Origin: Schizochytrium sp. CCTCC M209059
Taxonomy: Eukaryota; Sar; Bigyra; Thraustochytrida; Thraustochytriidae
Direction: 5' to 3'
DNA: 64,000 nt
Assembly: GCA_000818945.1 (NCBI GenBank)
Contig: KN805384.1
Location: forward strand, 461,681 to 525,680
The translations under genes were made by a program, and so were the position numbers. The notes under the pieces are model-generated. The model was not told where the DNA came from. It did not search any database and saw only the letters and a program-made list of their open reading frames with translations. Positions 1 to 9,545 of the stretch are shown here, one piece after another. Numbering within the stretch: the stretch's first letter is position 1; each line of letters starts with the position of its first letter.

Positions 1-91
1 TCCCCCCCCCCTTTCCCCCCGCACCCCAAGAATAGGAAAGCAAGAAGATGACTGACGATGAACATTCACTCGTGAACATTACGCGACGCAG

Positions 92-1881
92 CCACGAAGG
101 CCAAGGTTGAGGAATTTGGCAAGGCCGGCGGAGACGGCGAAAAGCTGCACAAGCTCCTTTTGGAAAGAGCTGCGGGCATTCGTCCCCGCGATGGGCCGTC
201 AAAGATTACCCCTGCCGAGCATCCGGACGGCTCCGCGTACCCGAAGTCGCACTGGCTCGAAGAGTGGTGGGAGACCGTTGGCTACCTCGCGGACCGCACG
301 AGTCTGGCCGTCAACATTAATTGCTTCCAGACCCACTTTCGGGCTCAGCCATGCGCAGATCCGGTGCTGCGTGCTGCGTGGGTCATCAAAGGCGCCATGG
401 ATGTAAAGCATCTTCTCGATGAGGGTCTTGTCCCGCCTGAGCGCGCTGGCAAATCCGTCTTTTGCAACTCGCAATACATGCGTGTCTTCTCCACCACGCG
501 CGTCCCCGATGCGGAGTGCGACAAGCTCATGACGTACACGGAGAGCGACCACGTATGTGTGGAGCGTCGCGGCAACTGGTACGTGCTCGACAAGGTTGCC
601 GGAAAATCGGTTGCCGATTTGCACGCGGCACTCATCGCCATCAAGAATGATGCCGACACCAAGGCTCGGGGCCCTGGCGTGAGCGCCTTTACAGGAACCG
701 GCCGCACCCGTTGGGCCAAGTCGCGCGAGGCCTTGTGCAAGCTGTCAAAAGAGAACGCCGAGGCGGTTGAGACTCTTGAATCCGCACTCTTTCACGTCGT
801 TCTTAGCGAAGCAACGCCCGATTCGCCCTCGGAGGCGCAACGAATGGGCCAATGCGGAAACGGCGAAGACATCTGGTTCGACAAGAGTGGGACACATCTT
901 ATCTTTCAGAACGGTGTCACCGTTTCCAACCTCGAGCACACGAGCGCGGATGCCGTCGTGCCTGGTCGCGTTTACACATACATTGACGAGTACGTCCACG
1001 TCAATGCTCCCGAGGTCGGCTACGCGGTGACGCCCGAGAACGGGTTCAAGGAGGGCCTCTCGAACATTCCTGTGACTCGCAACCCAGTAGGCTACGGTGA
1101 GCCTTCGTCCTCGTCGCCCGCACCTCGCAAGCTCGAGTTTGCACTCGACGCTTCGCTCCGTGAAGCCCTGCAGGATGCCAAGACCGAGCTTGCGCAGATC
1201 ATCGACGACAACATCACCGTAGGCCTCGACTTCCCTGAGTTTGGTAGCAAAACCATCTCAAATACGTGCAAGGGCGTGTCGACAGATTCGTTTCTGCAAA
1301 TGTCGCTTGCTCTCGCGTTTTACAGGGACCAAAAGGAGATGCCCGTGCCTTACGAGACGGCAACGACCCGCAGTTTTTTCCATGGTCGCACGGAAACCAT
1401 CCGTCCGCAGTCCATGGCGATGCGCGATTTTCTCCATGCATTTGACGACGCCTCTGTGCCGAGGCAAAAGGTTGCTGACCTCGTCCGCCAGGCCGCCACT
1501 CATCATCGCAACTACTTGAGACGCTGCATGGGCGGCAAGGGCATTGACCGTCATCTGTTCGGTCTCCGCGTTTTGGCGGGTCAGCAGGGCTTGTCGCCGG
1601 CCATTTTTGCGGACAAGGCTTACATAAAGAGCACGTGCTTTACCTTGTCAACCTCGCAAATGCCGTGGGCGGTCCAAGACTGGCCGGGCTTCGGCGCTTA
1701 CGACCCTGCCGCTTATGGCACTTGCTACAGGTTTACAGATGTTGACACTATTGTGGCAACGGTCACCAGTCGTAAACGAACGGGTAACGGCAAGGATGCG
1801 CGCCGTTTTGCCGAGGTCATCAAGCAAGCTTTCCGCGACATGCAGAGCCTGCTCAGCGGCTATCCTGCCTCGAAGCTCTAA
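92..1881 (+). CDS. Carnitine O-acyltransferase (CRAT-like), 5' end missing
   Basis: Transfers acyl groups between CoA and carnitine, so it moves activated acyl units between compartments. The choline/carnitine acyltransferase fold covers the whole product. Visible are the N-terminal WLEEWWETVGYL segment, the catalytic-His motif LEHTSAD (His codon at 937-939), the carnitine-site stretch TTRSFFHGRTET, DRHLFGL, and the STSQ motif near the C-terminus. The STSQ and GYGTCY-like ending resemble carnitine acetyltransferase more than CPT1/CPT2. The stop is at 1879-1881. The frame stays open upstream to a stop at 73-75, and the residues just before 160 (AKVEEFGKAGGDGEKLHKLL) fit the family. Codon 160 is TTG, so it is not the start. 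A likely 3' splice site (gcag, AG at 90-91) follows a pyrimidine-rich stretch, so the first exon, with the usual Pro-rich N-terminus, probably lies upstream of the window. Confidence 0.92.
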
Positions 1882-2092
1882 TGCGGCTGGCAACTGGCAA
1901 CGACGCGAGCTTTGTTCGCAAGCAATTCCCAATAATCAAGTGAGGACGCAAGTAAGTCAAATCGTAGCGTTTTATCTCATTTCGACGAGCCTCCCTATTT
2001 AGAACCTGATATGAATTCGTTCTTCTTTATTATTCGTATCGCAAGACAGATTTTAAAAGTACAACGTGAGCGTAGTGGCGCTAGCAACCAAA

Positions 2093-3217
2093 TCAAAAGG
2101 ATTCCATGCCTCCGAGCTGCAAAAGCTGCTCGTAGGTAACCCAAAAGACGGCCTGCCAAGGCGCGAGGCGAGCCCAAGTAGGTAAAAATCCCTTCCACAT
2201 GGCCAGAGCTCCCTCCGCACGCACCGTCTGGACCGCGCAGTCAAGAATTCCTCGATAAGCTCCCGAGTTATTCATGATGCGACTCTTGACAACATCTGCA
2301 GGGCAGCTCACGATACTGGCGACAAGTCCAGACGCCGCTGCGCTCAGCACGTGACAGCGAATGTCGTCCTCGACTAGGCCCGTCGCGAGCCAGTTGCGCT
2401 TGGCCGCGTCATACGTTGCAAGCTCGCCAAGATTGACGAGTGCGGCGCGCAAAATGGCGGGTGAGCTTCCACTCCAAAGAGCCATGATCCCGCCCTCTTC
2501 CCGGGGAATCTTTACAAAGGCATCAATCAAGCCCTTGTACCGGCGCTCGTTCACAGGTTTGCGCGCGTCGCCGATAAGACGGATCTTGACGAGATCCGTA
2601 GGTACCGCAATGGTCTGCCCCACTGCTCCGCTCGTGAACCCTACCAGCAGTTTGCTCACAAATGGCGCACTTCCATCCTCATTGATGAACACTTTGCGCA
2701 GCGAATCGTACAGCAGGATGCGAGAACCCGTATAAGGGACGTGACGCAGCACTGCTGGCGCGAGACCCTGGTAAAGCCCCAAAACGCCCTCTGTGCGTGC
2801 CACGGTGAGTGCGGTGCCGAAGAAACTTGCGCGCGTCGCGCCGGTGAAAAGCTGCTGCCGCACCTTAATTTGTTCGATGGGAAAAGTGGCTGTCTCCGCC
2901 ATCATGGCTGAGGTCCCCGTGAGCGCAAACTTGGTCGCGTAGTACATCGCACTTGCCTGCACGGCGCCTCCGGCGACCTGGTCACCTTCGCCATGCGCGC
3001 CGCCAAGGCTGTCCCCGTCATCATCGTCGTCGTCGCCATATTCGGGCGCGCTGCTCAAATGTCTACGCAGCGCCAGATCGTGGTCGTCCTTCCTAAAGTC
3101 AACCTGGACGCCCTCGTTCGACAGCGTGCGCCGCAGCACCGCCCGAAGCGCCGCCGCGTCCTTGGGCTCGTGCTCGTCGCCAGCAGCTGCAGCTCCAGCC
3201 CGGCGTTCTTGGCCCAT
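2093..3217 (-). CDS. UCP4: Mitochondrial carrier, UCP4-like (SLC25 family)
   Basis: Six-helix inner-membrane carrier made of three repeats. Carrier signatures are present in each repeat: FPIEQIKVR, VPTDLVKIR and CPADVVKSR. The matrix-loop stretches match UCP4 rather than UCP1-3: YQGLAPAVLRHVPYTGSR, SPAILRAALVNLGELATYD and GLVASIVSCPADVVKSRIM, with an FWVTYEQLLQLGG ending. The chosen ATG at 3217 sits in a strong ACCATGG context and gives 374 residues. The frame is open further upstream, but that part is Arg/Ala/Pro-rich and runs under the neighbouring gene. The first ~75 residues carry an Asp-rich tract (DDDDDD) not usual in the family. The gene is divergent from the coiled-coil gene. The transported substrate cannot be read from the sequence. 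UCP4 family members are linked to proton leak or anion transport. Confidence 0.92.
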   Translation of the reverse strand: MGQERRAGAAAAGDEHEPKDAAALRAVLRRTLSNEGVQVDFRKDDHDLALRRHLSSAPEYGDDDDDDGDSLGGAHGEGDQVAGGAVQASAMYYATKFALTGTSAMMAETATFPIEQIKVRQQLFTGATRASFFGTALTVARTEGVLGLYQGLAPAVLRHVPYTGSRILLYDSLRKVFINEDGSAPFVSKLLVGFTSGAVGQTIAVPTDLVKIRLIGDARKPVNERRYKGLIDAFVKIPREEGGIMALWSGSSPAILRAALVNLGELATYDAAKRNWLATGLVEDDIRCHVLSAAASGLVASIVSCPADVVKSRIMNNSGAYRGILDCAVQTVRAEGALAMWKGFLPTWARLAPWQAVFWVTYEQLLQLGGMESF

Positions 3218-3664
3218 GGTCTCGCGGCCTCGCGGCGCCGCCCCCCTCGCTCCCTCGCGCTTGCGCTGACGACCGCTCGCGTCCGCGCTGCTCCGCCGCC
3301 CGCGCCGACGCTCGCGCGAGGTCTGCCGCGAAGGAGGTCCGCCGCGATGAAGGTCTGCTGCGCGAGGCCGTTGTTCATCCCTCGGTTTATCCGGTCGAAG
3401 ATGGTCGAAGATGATGGTCGAAGATGACGGGGTCGAGGATACGTTTACGTACGAGGAGACGCAGAACGCCAACCGCGACGCGCGCGACGAGGACGGCAGG
3501 CAGGCGCGGCCGCTCCGCTGCGGCGCCCGCTGCTGCGCGCGGAGAAAAGGGGCCGCCGCGGCGCGCAGCAGCTTCGCGCGGGGAGCGCGCGCGGCGCGCG
3601 GGAGAATGAAGATCTTCAAGAAGAAGTCGAAAGCAACCTGAATGCCGCCGCGAAGCAGGAGTCG
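3218..3664. promoter_or_regulatory. Divergent intergenic region between UCP4-like and coiled-coil genes
   Basis: Short GC-rich spacer that must hold both promoters. Around 3396-3428 is a tandem run of the 9-12 bp unit GATGGTCGAAGAT. A frame from the ATG at 3414 reads MVEDDGVEDTFTYEETQNAN and looks coding, and the frame leading into 3665 reads ENEDLQEEVESNLNAAAKQE. A short upstream exon of the coiled-coil gene is therefore possible. No clear TATA box. Confidence 0.35.
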
Positions 3665-5422
3665 ATGAGCCTGGCCAAGAAAATGGCAACTCAGGCCGAG
3701 GAGCTCGAAGACCAGCTTCATAAGCGCAGCGAGGAGCTGAAAAAGGCCAAGCAGGAACTCACGGCAGCCAGGGAAAATATACAGGAGCAGGCTTCCAACG
3801 TGCGCAAGCTCCGAATTGAGCACGGAGAGACGCAAACGCGCCTGCGCAACGCCACCGAGCGCAGCGATAAACTGCGCGAGGAGAACACGGCCGCTCATGT
3901 TCGTATCGCAGAGCTCGAAGCAGACAATCGCAAGCTTGACGTAGCACTTGCAGAAAAACGCGCAGAACTAGACAAGGATAAGGCGTACTTTTTTGAGCAG
4001 ATGGAACGCTGGGAAGAAAAGGCCAAGGCGCAGCAAAACGAATTGAAAAGGCTCTCGAGCCAAAAGGACGCCAAGGCCCAGAGCGCGCGCGAAGTGACGT
4101 CGGACCTCGAGACCGAGGTCGCCGATCTTGAGAAGCAAAAGGAGGAGCTGGAGGCGCGTCTCGTCGAGTTAACGGGCATGTCGATTCTCCAAAACGAATT
4201 GGACGACCTCAAAGCCAAACATGCTCTAACCGAAAAGGAGCTGCAGGCACAGCGCGCGGAGGCGAAGATCAGCGCCATGCGTGTCCGCGAGCTCGAAGAA
4301 GAGCTCGAGGCTGCCGAGCGCGAGGTCTCGCGCTCCGCCACAGGAAATAGTGCCCGGCGCGCCGAGCTCGAGGAAAGCTTTCGTACCTCCAATGAAGCGC
4401 TCAAACTCTCTGTCGCAGAAAAGGAGGAGGAGTTAGAGCTAGCCCAGCATGAACTTCGTGATCTGATAAAACAGTTGCAAAAGTCGAATGACCACGCCAA
4501 GCAACTTGAGGAGCGCCTCGAGGAACAGTCGTCTCAGTTCGAGCTTGCAGAGTCGGAACACGTTGCTGCTCTTGACCGTAAAACTGCGCGCATCACCGAG
4601 CTCGAAGAAGAGCTTGAGGCTGCCGAGCACGAGGTTTCACGTTCCGTCGCCGGAAACGACGCCAAGCGAGACGAGCTCGAGGAAAGTTTCCGCGCCTCCA
4701 ACGAAGCGCTCAAACACACAATCGCGGAAAAGGAGGAGGAATTGGAGGTGTCTCAACACGAGCTTCGTGATCTGAAAAAGCAGCTGCAAAAGTCGAATGA
4801 CCGAGCCAAGCAACTTGAAGAGCGCATCGATGAACAGGCGTCCCAGTTCGAGCTTGCAGAATCGCAACGCGTTGCCGCTCTTGACGGGGAAACCGCGGCT
4901 ATGCTTGCGGCAGAACGTGAAAAGGTTCAGCAGCAAGAACAACGCAAAGCCCAAGAGGACATTGATCAGCTCATCTTGGACCAGCGGCAGGCCATGGAGG
5001 CACTCGTCATGGCCGTACGCGCCGAGGAGGAGATGAAGTACAGGTCACTCTGGCAGGCCGAGGAGAAGCTTCGTGCGCGGGGCCGATCACACTCGGCTGC
5101 GAGCTCGGGATCGTCTTCGTCGCTGCCGGCGCCAGCAAAGGCAAAGGCAGGGGGAATTTTCTCTTCCTTTTTCTCACGACCTGCCGCTGGCGCTCAGGCC
5201 TCCTCACGCGAGTCGAATGAGGCCGACCCTGTATCAATCACTCGCGACAGCAATGGCGACATTTCCATTTCGTCGGGCAACCTGCAGCATACCGAACTAG
5301 AAGGTGAGAAAGAGCAAGAAGACCACGAAACTGGAGCGACGTCTGAACATGGCCGAGTCCTTGGCCTCGTTGATGAAGAGGAGGACCTGCCGCATGACTC
5401 ACTAAAATACATGAGCTTGTAA
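3665..5422 (+). CDS. Coiled-coil protein with a 103-residue tandem duplication
   Basis: About 585 residues, almost all heptad-rich alpha helix (Leu/Glu/Lys/Arg/Gln), as in myosin-tail or golgin-like scaffolds. I recognise no catalytic domain. A unit beginning ELEEELEAAE and ending around FELAES..VAALD occurs twice in tandem: nucleotides ~4291-4599 and ~4600-4908, period 309 bp, keeping phase with the heptads. The C-terminal ~130 residues are Ser/Ala/Gly-rich and disordered, with a short GGIFSSFFSRP segment. The ATG at 3665 is the first in frame, but coiled-coil-like codons continue in frame upstream to about 3600 without an ATG. The true start may lie in an upstream exon. Function unknown; the likely role is structural or tethering. 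Confidence 0.8.
   Translation: MSLAKKMATQAEELEDQLHKRSEELKKAKQELTAARENIQEQASNVRKLRIEHGETQTRLRNATERSDKLREENTAAHVRIAELEADNRKLDVALAEKRAELDKDKAYFFEQMERWEEKAKAQQNELKRLSSQKDAKAQSAREVTSDLETEVADLEKQKEELEARLVELTGMSILQNELDDLKAKHALTEKELQAQRAEAKISAMRVRELEEELEAAEREVSRSATGNSARRAELEESFRTSNEALKLSVAEKEEELELAQHELRDLIKQLQKSNDHAKQLEERLEEQSSQFELAESEHVAALDRKTARITELEEELEAAEHEVSRSVAGNDAKRDELEESFRASNEALKHTIAEKEEELEVSQHELRDLKKQLQKSNDRAKQLEERIDEQASQFELAESQRVAALDGETAAMLAAEREKVQQQEQRKAQEDIDQLILDQRQAMEALVMAVRAEEEMKYRSLWQAEEKLRARGRSHSAASSGSSSSLPAPAKAKAGGIFSSFFSRPAAGAQASSRESNEADPVSITRDSNGDISISSGNLQHTELEGEKEQEDHETGATSEHGRVLGLVDEEEDLPHDSLKYMSL
4291..4908 (+). repeat. Two-copy 309-bp in-frame coding repeat
   Basis: Copy 1 starts at 4291 and copy 2 at 4600, with the same ELEEELEAAE start and closely similar sequence throughout. 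Differences are mostly third-position changes and conservative substitutions (for example REVSRSATG versus HEVSRSVAG). This is an internal duplication of the coiled-coil gene. Confidence 0.85.
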
Positions 5423-6025
5423 TGAATGACTTGACTCTTGCACTTCTTTTTTCAAAAGAATTGTTGTAAACTGAAGGGGAGAAAATACTGAAACAGAGCT
5501 CGTTGAGCGTATCGAGGCCTAGCCGCGAGCGAGCTAGAGAGAAGGAGTATGTAAATAAAGTGAGAATCGCTCTAAAAACGGTTTTCATTTTTTTGCCGCG
5601 CTTTCTTCGGTCTTCGGGCGTGCGCGTATTGTATTCTTCTGACCTCGTCGTCGCTTGCAAGATCACATGACAGGAGTAAAAAAAGAAAGATGTGGCTTAA
5701 GGAAATAAGATGACTCGGCTAGACCTACCCACAATAAAGAACGGCGAGGAAGTGGATTTCCTCTCCCCATTTGGATTTTAAAACATATGTTGGCAGGGAA
5801 TGGCTCGCTAAAGCTCAAATTGACCACCCTTTCCTTTACTTATGCTTTGCCTTGCTTAGGCTCTGCGGTCAGCTTGACCGTATCAGGGTTTGCGTCGGAT
5901 CCGGTCGGGCTCGGTTCCATCCGGCCCGATTTGACTGTGAATCAATCACTTTTGGAGCACTTACAGAGATGATTGATTCATCCGGTCCACAAAAATAACA
6001 TCAAGGAGGAGATTGAACTCTTTGC
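5423..6025. other. Convergent 3' intergenic region
   Basis: No supported gene. AT-richer than the coding DNA, as expected for two 3' UTRs. An AATAAA (in GTAAATAAAGTG, near 5553) lies about 130 bp after the coiled-coil stop and could be its poly(A) signal. The short open frames near 5771-5998 have no protein-like features. Confidence 0.4.
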
Positions 6026-8155
6026 TCATGCGCACATGAGTTTCCGATCAGCCGCACTGATGGCCATGCCAAAGGCTTGAATTGGCGAGATTGGGTACTG
6101 GAAGTCGAGCGTGTACACAGCGACGTCATTGCTCTCATGAGACACGATCTTCCCGAACTGAAGTACGCATGTATCGTTCTCATTAGGATCGTCGTGCAAG
6201 CACAGCTGAAAGTTTTTGTTGGAAGGCAACGTCACGCGGCCATAAAAATCCAGCGAATACGCCTGGATCGATTCAAGCCAGCTTGGCTCGCGGTTTTCGC
6301 CGTAGCGAACCAACTCGTTCGAAACGAGCTCTTCATTGGTGGAAGACTGCACCACCGAGGCGAGAAAGTCCTTTTTGCGCTGTGGACGATACTCTGCTGT
6401 CGTGTCTGGTTCTTCTTCATCTTCGTGCTCTTCTGTCGCAGGAATGCAAATGCGCATTTTGCGTGGACCCATGGCGGCGCCAATGCGGTTCTGGCCATAG
6501 ACGACGCAGGCGAGCTCCTGTGCGCCAATACGCTTGTCGTGACCTGGCGAGGCTTGCACCACGGTGTGCTCGAGGCCAACAAGATTGGAGTGAACATGCG
6601 CAATGTAATTGGGGCCCTTTGCGTCGTAGTCCCTACCGCTACGATCAAGGGTGATATCGACGCGATTACCTGACAGCGTCGGCATTCGCTTGCGCGCACA
6701 CATGAGAAGCTGGTCGCCTTGAACGGGGCCTTGAGCAAGCGGAAGTGAGCCTTGTGGGTATGGGAGTGCGCAAGGAGCCTGAATGTACATTTGGTAGGTG
6801 TTGATACCAAGCCATCCGGAGGGCGTGACCCTAACAAAGCACCGAATCGTACCATGCTCGCGCGCGACAGGGTGCATGACAAATTGACGGCGAGCTTCGA
6901 AGATTGCAAAGCTCGCACGGTTCAAAGGGTCTGGAGGAAGGTACTTGATGGTGTCAAGCGAGCCGCGGCAGAGCGGACACGTTCCCGAGGCCTCTTTGGA
7001 GTTGTTGCGGTGCTCACGCCACTCAAAAATGCACTTTGCGTGAACCGGCGACTTGTTGCATTTCTTCACACAGGGCATCTCGATGCGCTCCGAGTCATCA
7101 TCGTCTGAAAAAGGTGCCATGCAAATGAAGCAGCAATCTTCGTCCTCGAGAAGGTGACTGTTTCCAGCCTCGTCTTGAGATTCTTCGTTCACGGGGGTAG
7201 CGAACTCTGTTTCATCGTCGTGGGCATCTTCGGAAGCACATTCATCGTCATTGCTGTCAGAGGGGTTCGGCGGTGACTTGGCCGTAAAGTTGGGTCTCAC
7301 GGGCTCGTTTGCAGCAAAGTCATTGTACATGGCTTCAAGCTCCTCCTCTTTGGTCATGGGTGTCCCATCGGGGTTAACCTTTGCGCGCACGCGTGCAAAG
7401 GTGTTGGCACTGCACGACTCGGACACAGTAGGGGAGAGGGAATCGAATGCAGAAGCGGTCTCCTCACTCGTGAAGGCACTTTGCACGCTTTCGTAGGCGC
7501 TGTTGCTATCGCTCGAGGAGGGCGACTGCAACGAGCCAAGCGGCGTCTCGCAATCGTTTCTGGCTTCTCCGTTGAAGCTATCGTTATCGATTTCGACAGA
7601 GAGATCGACTGACGAGCGGCCATTGTCAGAGTTGGCGGCTCGGCGGACCCAGCTTCGTCCTCGGCGAGGCTGATCTTGGGGACGCGGTGTGCGTGTAGGA
7701 GAGGCTTCGGGGCCTCGTGCCTCGTTGACGCCAAGAAAGGTTTCGCATCGTTCTCCTGCAGGCCAGGAGTTCCGTCTTGACACGGGCGAGGAAAGAAAGA
7801 CGCTCGACTCTTCGTCGTCATCATTATCTCCGTCAAGGTCGCCGCTGACACCGGACATGGCCGATGTGAAGACGCCCAAGAGGCCGAGGTAAGACGTGAG
7901 CGAGTGCGCGCGAGCCTCTCTGCGTGCCTGTGCGCGGCCTTCTTCAAGGCCATCCTCAGCTCGCCACTCGTTTCCTTCGGACCACGTGGTCGGGAGCAGC
8001 GAGCCCCATCCACTTGCGCTGCGCGCTCGTCCGCCATCATCGTCAAAGGGCACCGAGAGCGCTTGGCCTCGTCTCCCGAGGCCCAGCGCTCTCGGGCTCA
8101 GGCCGTCCCGCCTCATGCCCTCCTCCTCGCCGAGCGCGTGCGCGCCTTCCGCCAT
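6026..8155 (-). CDS. RING-CH-type zinc finger fused to a Tubby C-terminal domain
   Basis: A 709-residue protein in three parts. Residues 1-~330 are acidic, Ser-rich and disordered. Residues ~340-397 are a C4HC3 zinc finger (CFIC, then PCVKKC, VHAKC, FEW, CPLCR), with the H-x2-C...W arrangement of RING-CH/RINGv E3 ligases such as MARCH. Residues ~430-709 are a Tubby domain: RCFVRVTP, SNLVGLEHTVV, GPRKMRICIP, YSLDFYGRVTLPSNKNFQL, VLQFGKI, and the typical C-terminal PISPIQAFGMAISAADRKL. Tubby domains bind phosphoinositides and cargo, notably in ciliary trafficking, and RING-CH domains recruit E2 enzymes. The inferred role is a membrane-phosphoinositide-linked E3 ligase. Plant Tubby-like proteins carry an F-box instead. 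The Lys and Arg contacting PIP2 in mouse Tubby align with His-Val-His at 6590-6598. The start ATG at 8155 is the first in frame. Confidence 0.9.
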   Translation of the reverse strand: MAEGAHALGEEEGMRRDGLSPRALGLGRRGQALSVPFDDDGGRARSASGWGSLLPTTWSEGNEWRAEDGLEEGRAQARREARAHSLTSYLGLLGVFTSAMSGVSGDLDGDNDDDEESSVFLSSPVSRRNSWPAGERCETFLGVNEARGPEASPTRTPRPQDQPRRGRSWVRRAANSDNGRSSVDLSVEIDNDSFNGEARNDCETPLGSLQSPSSSDSNSAYESVQSAFTSEETASAFDSLSPTVSESCSANTFARVRAKVNPDGTPMTKEEELEAMYNDFAANEPVRPNFTAKSPPNPSDSNDDECASEDAHDDETEFATPVNEESQDEAGNSHLLEDEDCCFICMAPFSDDDDSERIEMPCVKKCNKSPVHAKCIFEWREHRNNSKEASGTCPLCRGSLDTIKYLPPDPLNRASFAIFEARRQFVMHPVAREHGTIRCFVRVTPSGWLGINTYQMYIQAPCALPYPQGSLPLAQGPVQGDQLLMCARKRMPTLSGNRVDITLDRSGRDYDAKGPNYIAHVHSNLVGLEHTVVQASPGHDKRIGAQELACVVYGQNRIGAAMGPRKMRICIPATEEHEDEEEPDTTAEYRPQRKKDFLASVVQSSTNEELVSNELVRYGENREPSWLESIQAYSLDFYGRVTLPSNKNFQLCLHDDPNENDTCVLQFGKIVSHESNDVAVYTLDFQYPISPIQAFGMAISAADRKLMCA

Positions 8156-9545
8156 CTCTCTCGACGAGAACTGCGACGCCAGTGCGGCCGCCCCGCGTCC
8201 CTGCGCTCGTCCACGTCCACGTCCACGTCCACGTCCACGTCCACGCCCTCGTCACTGCTGTAGCTCGTAGCGGGTTTGCTCTGGAGATACGGTCGGCACG
8301 CGTCCAGTCCCTCGCCTTCCCTCTCTCTCTATTCCTTATCTATCCCCTATCCGTCGTCTAGCGTATTTTCTGCGACCGCAAGAGCTCGCGTCAAGCGCGT
8401 TCTCCGTCGCCGCTCCCTTCCGGTCTGCCTCGGCGGCCGCTCCTGCGCGCGTCTCTCGCCGCCTCCCGCGCTCCCGCGCTCCCCCGCTCGACGTCTCCTC
8501 GCTCGCTCGCTCGCTCTTTGGCGCGGTCGCTCTCGAGCGCGTGCGCGTCGCGAGCGATGGCGGTCTGCTCGGTCAATCGCTCGCTCGCTCAGCCTGGCTG
8601 CTCGAGGCTGCTCCGCTAGCTGCAGCCAGCCTCCCCCGGGGCCAGAGAGGACGGGGCTCGGGACGGGGCGGGCCTGCTCCGCTCTGCTCTGCACTCCTCG
8701 CCCGCGAGGCCCGGCCTGACGCGCACGCGCACGGCGGAGCGGGGTCTCGGCCGCGAGTCCAAGGAGTCCAGCCGGTGCGCGCGCGTGCAGGCGCTCTCGG
8801 GTTGGCGAAAGACGCCGGTGGGCGGGTCCTCCCGCATCGGTGCGGCTGCGGGGAAGCGTGCCTCCGTGCGCCTGCTTGTCGCGGGGGGAGGGATCCAGTT
8901 TTTACCGCAGAGCGGCAAGAATGCGGGGTCAAGGGGAACCCGTAGTACGAACGTTGGCAGAGCGGGGGGGATGGGATGGATGGGGGGGATGGATGATGGA
9001 TTGATGGACGGACGGAGGAGAGTGGACTCCGACTCAGCGGAGAGGGGAGAGGAGGGAAGGAAGAGGGCGATAGCACGTCGAATATGGACTTGTACGATTG
9101 TGTAAGACCCGGAGGTAGGATAACGTGTGCGCGCGCGGGTGCGCGTCTTAGCTTGTCCAGTTTTGCTTTCCCTCGTGTGGAAACTTTGGCAAATTGCAGC
9201 GAAGAAGCGTAGCGAAACAGCACAAAAACAAAGTGAGCACGTTCCAAATGATCTCAGAAACAGGTCTTAGAGGCGAGATGTGAGACGGATCGTATCCATT
9301 GAACTGAAGTGGACTGCCCAGCTTGCACACGGAGGGGGCAAGCGAAAGTAAGTACTCGAAATCAAGGCAACAAGAGCTGTGAGATGCTTGCGTAGCATGC
9401 TTCTCTGTACGCGCGAGGCCACCCCCTTTTGCTCATGCCGAGAATGGAGGCTCGCAATCTATTGTATTATTGCAAGTGCACTTTTCCGTTTTCGACTTTT
9501 TCTGTTATTTATACTTTTCGCTATTGACTTCTACTAGACCCAGAT
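8156..9545. other. Intergenic region upstream of the RING-Tubby gene
   Basis: No supported gene. Includes the hexamer repeat at 8209-8253, then GC-rich, Arg/Ala/Pro-encoding low-complexity DNA to about 8950, a purine-rich patch (8960-9070), and the presumed 3' UTR of the next minus-strand gene. Promoter of the RING-Tubby gene expected near 8160-8400. Confidence 0.4.
8209..8253. repeat. Hexanucleotide repeat (CGTCCA)n, about 7 copies
   Basis: Perfect CGTCCA tandem units just upstream of the RING-Tubby start, probably in its 5' UTR or promoter. Confidence 0.9.
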
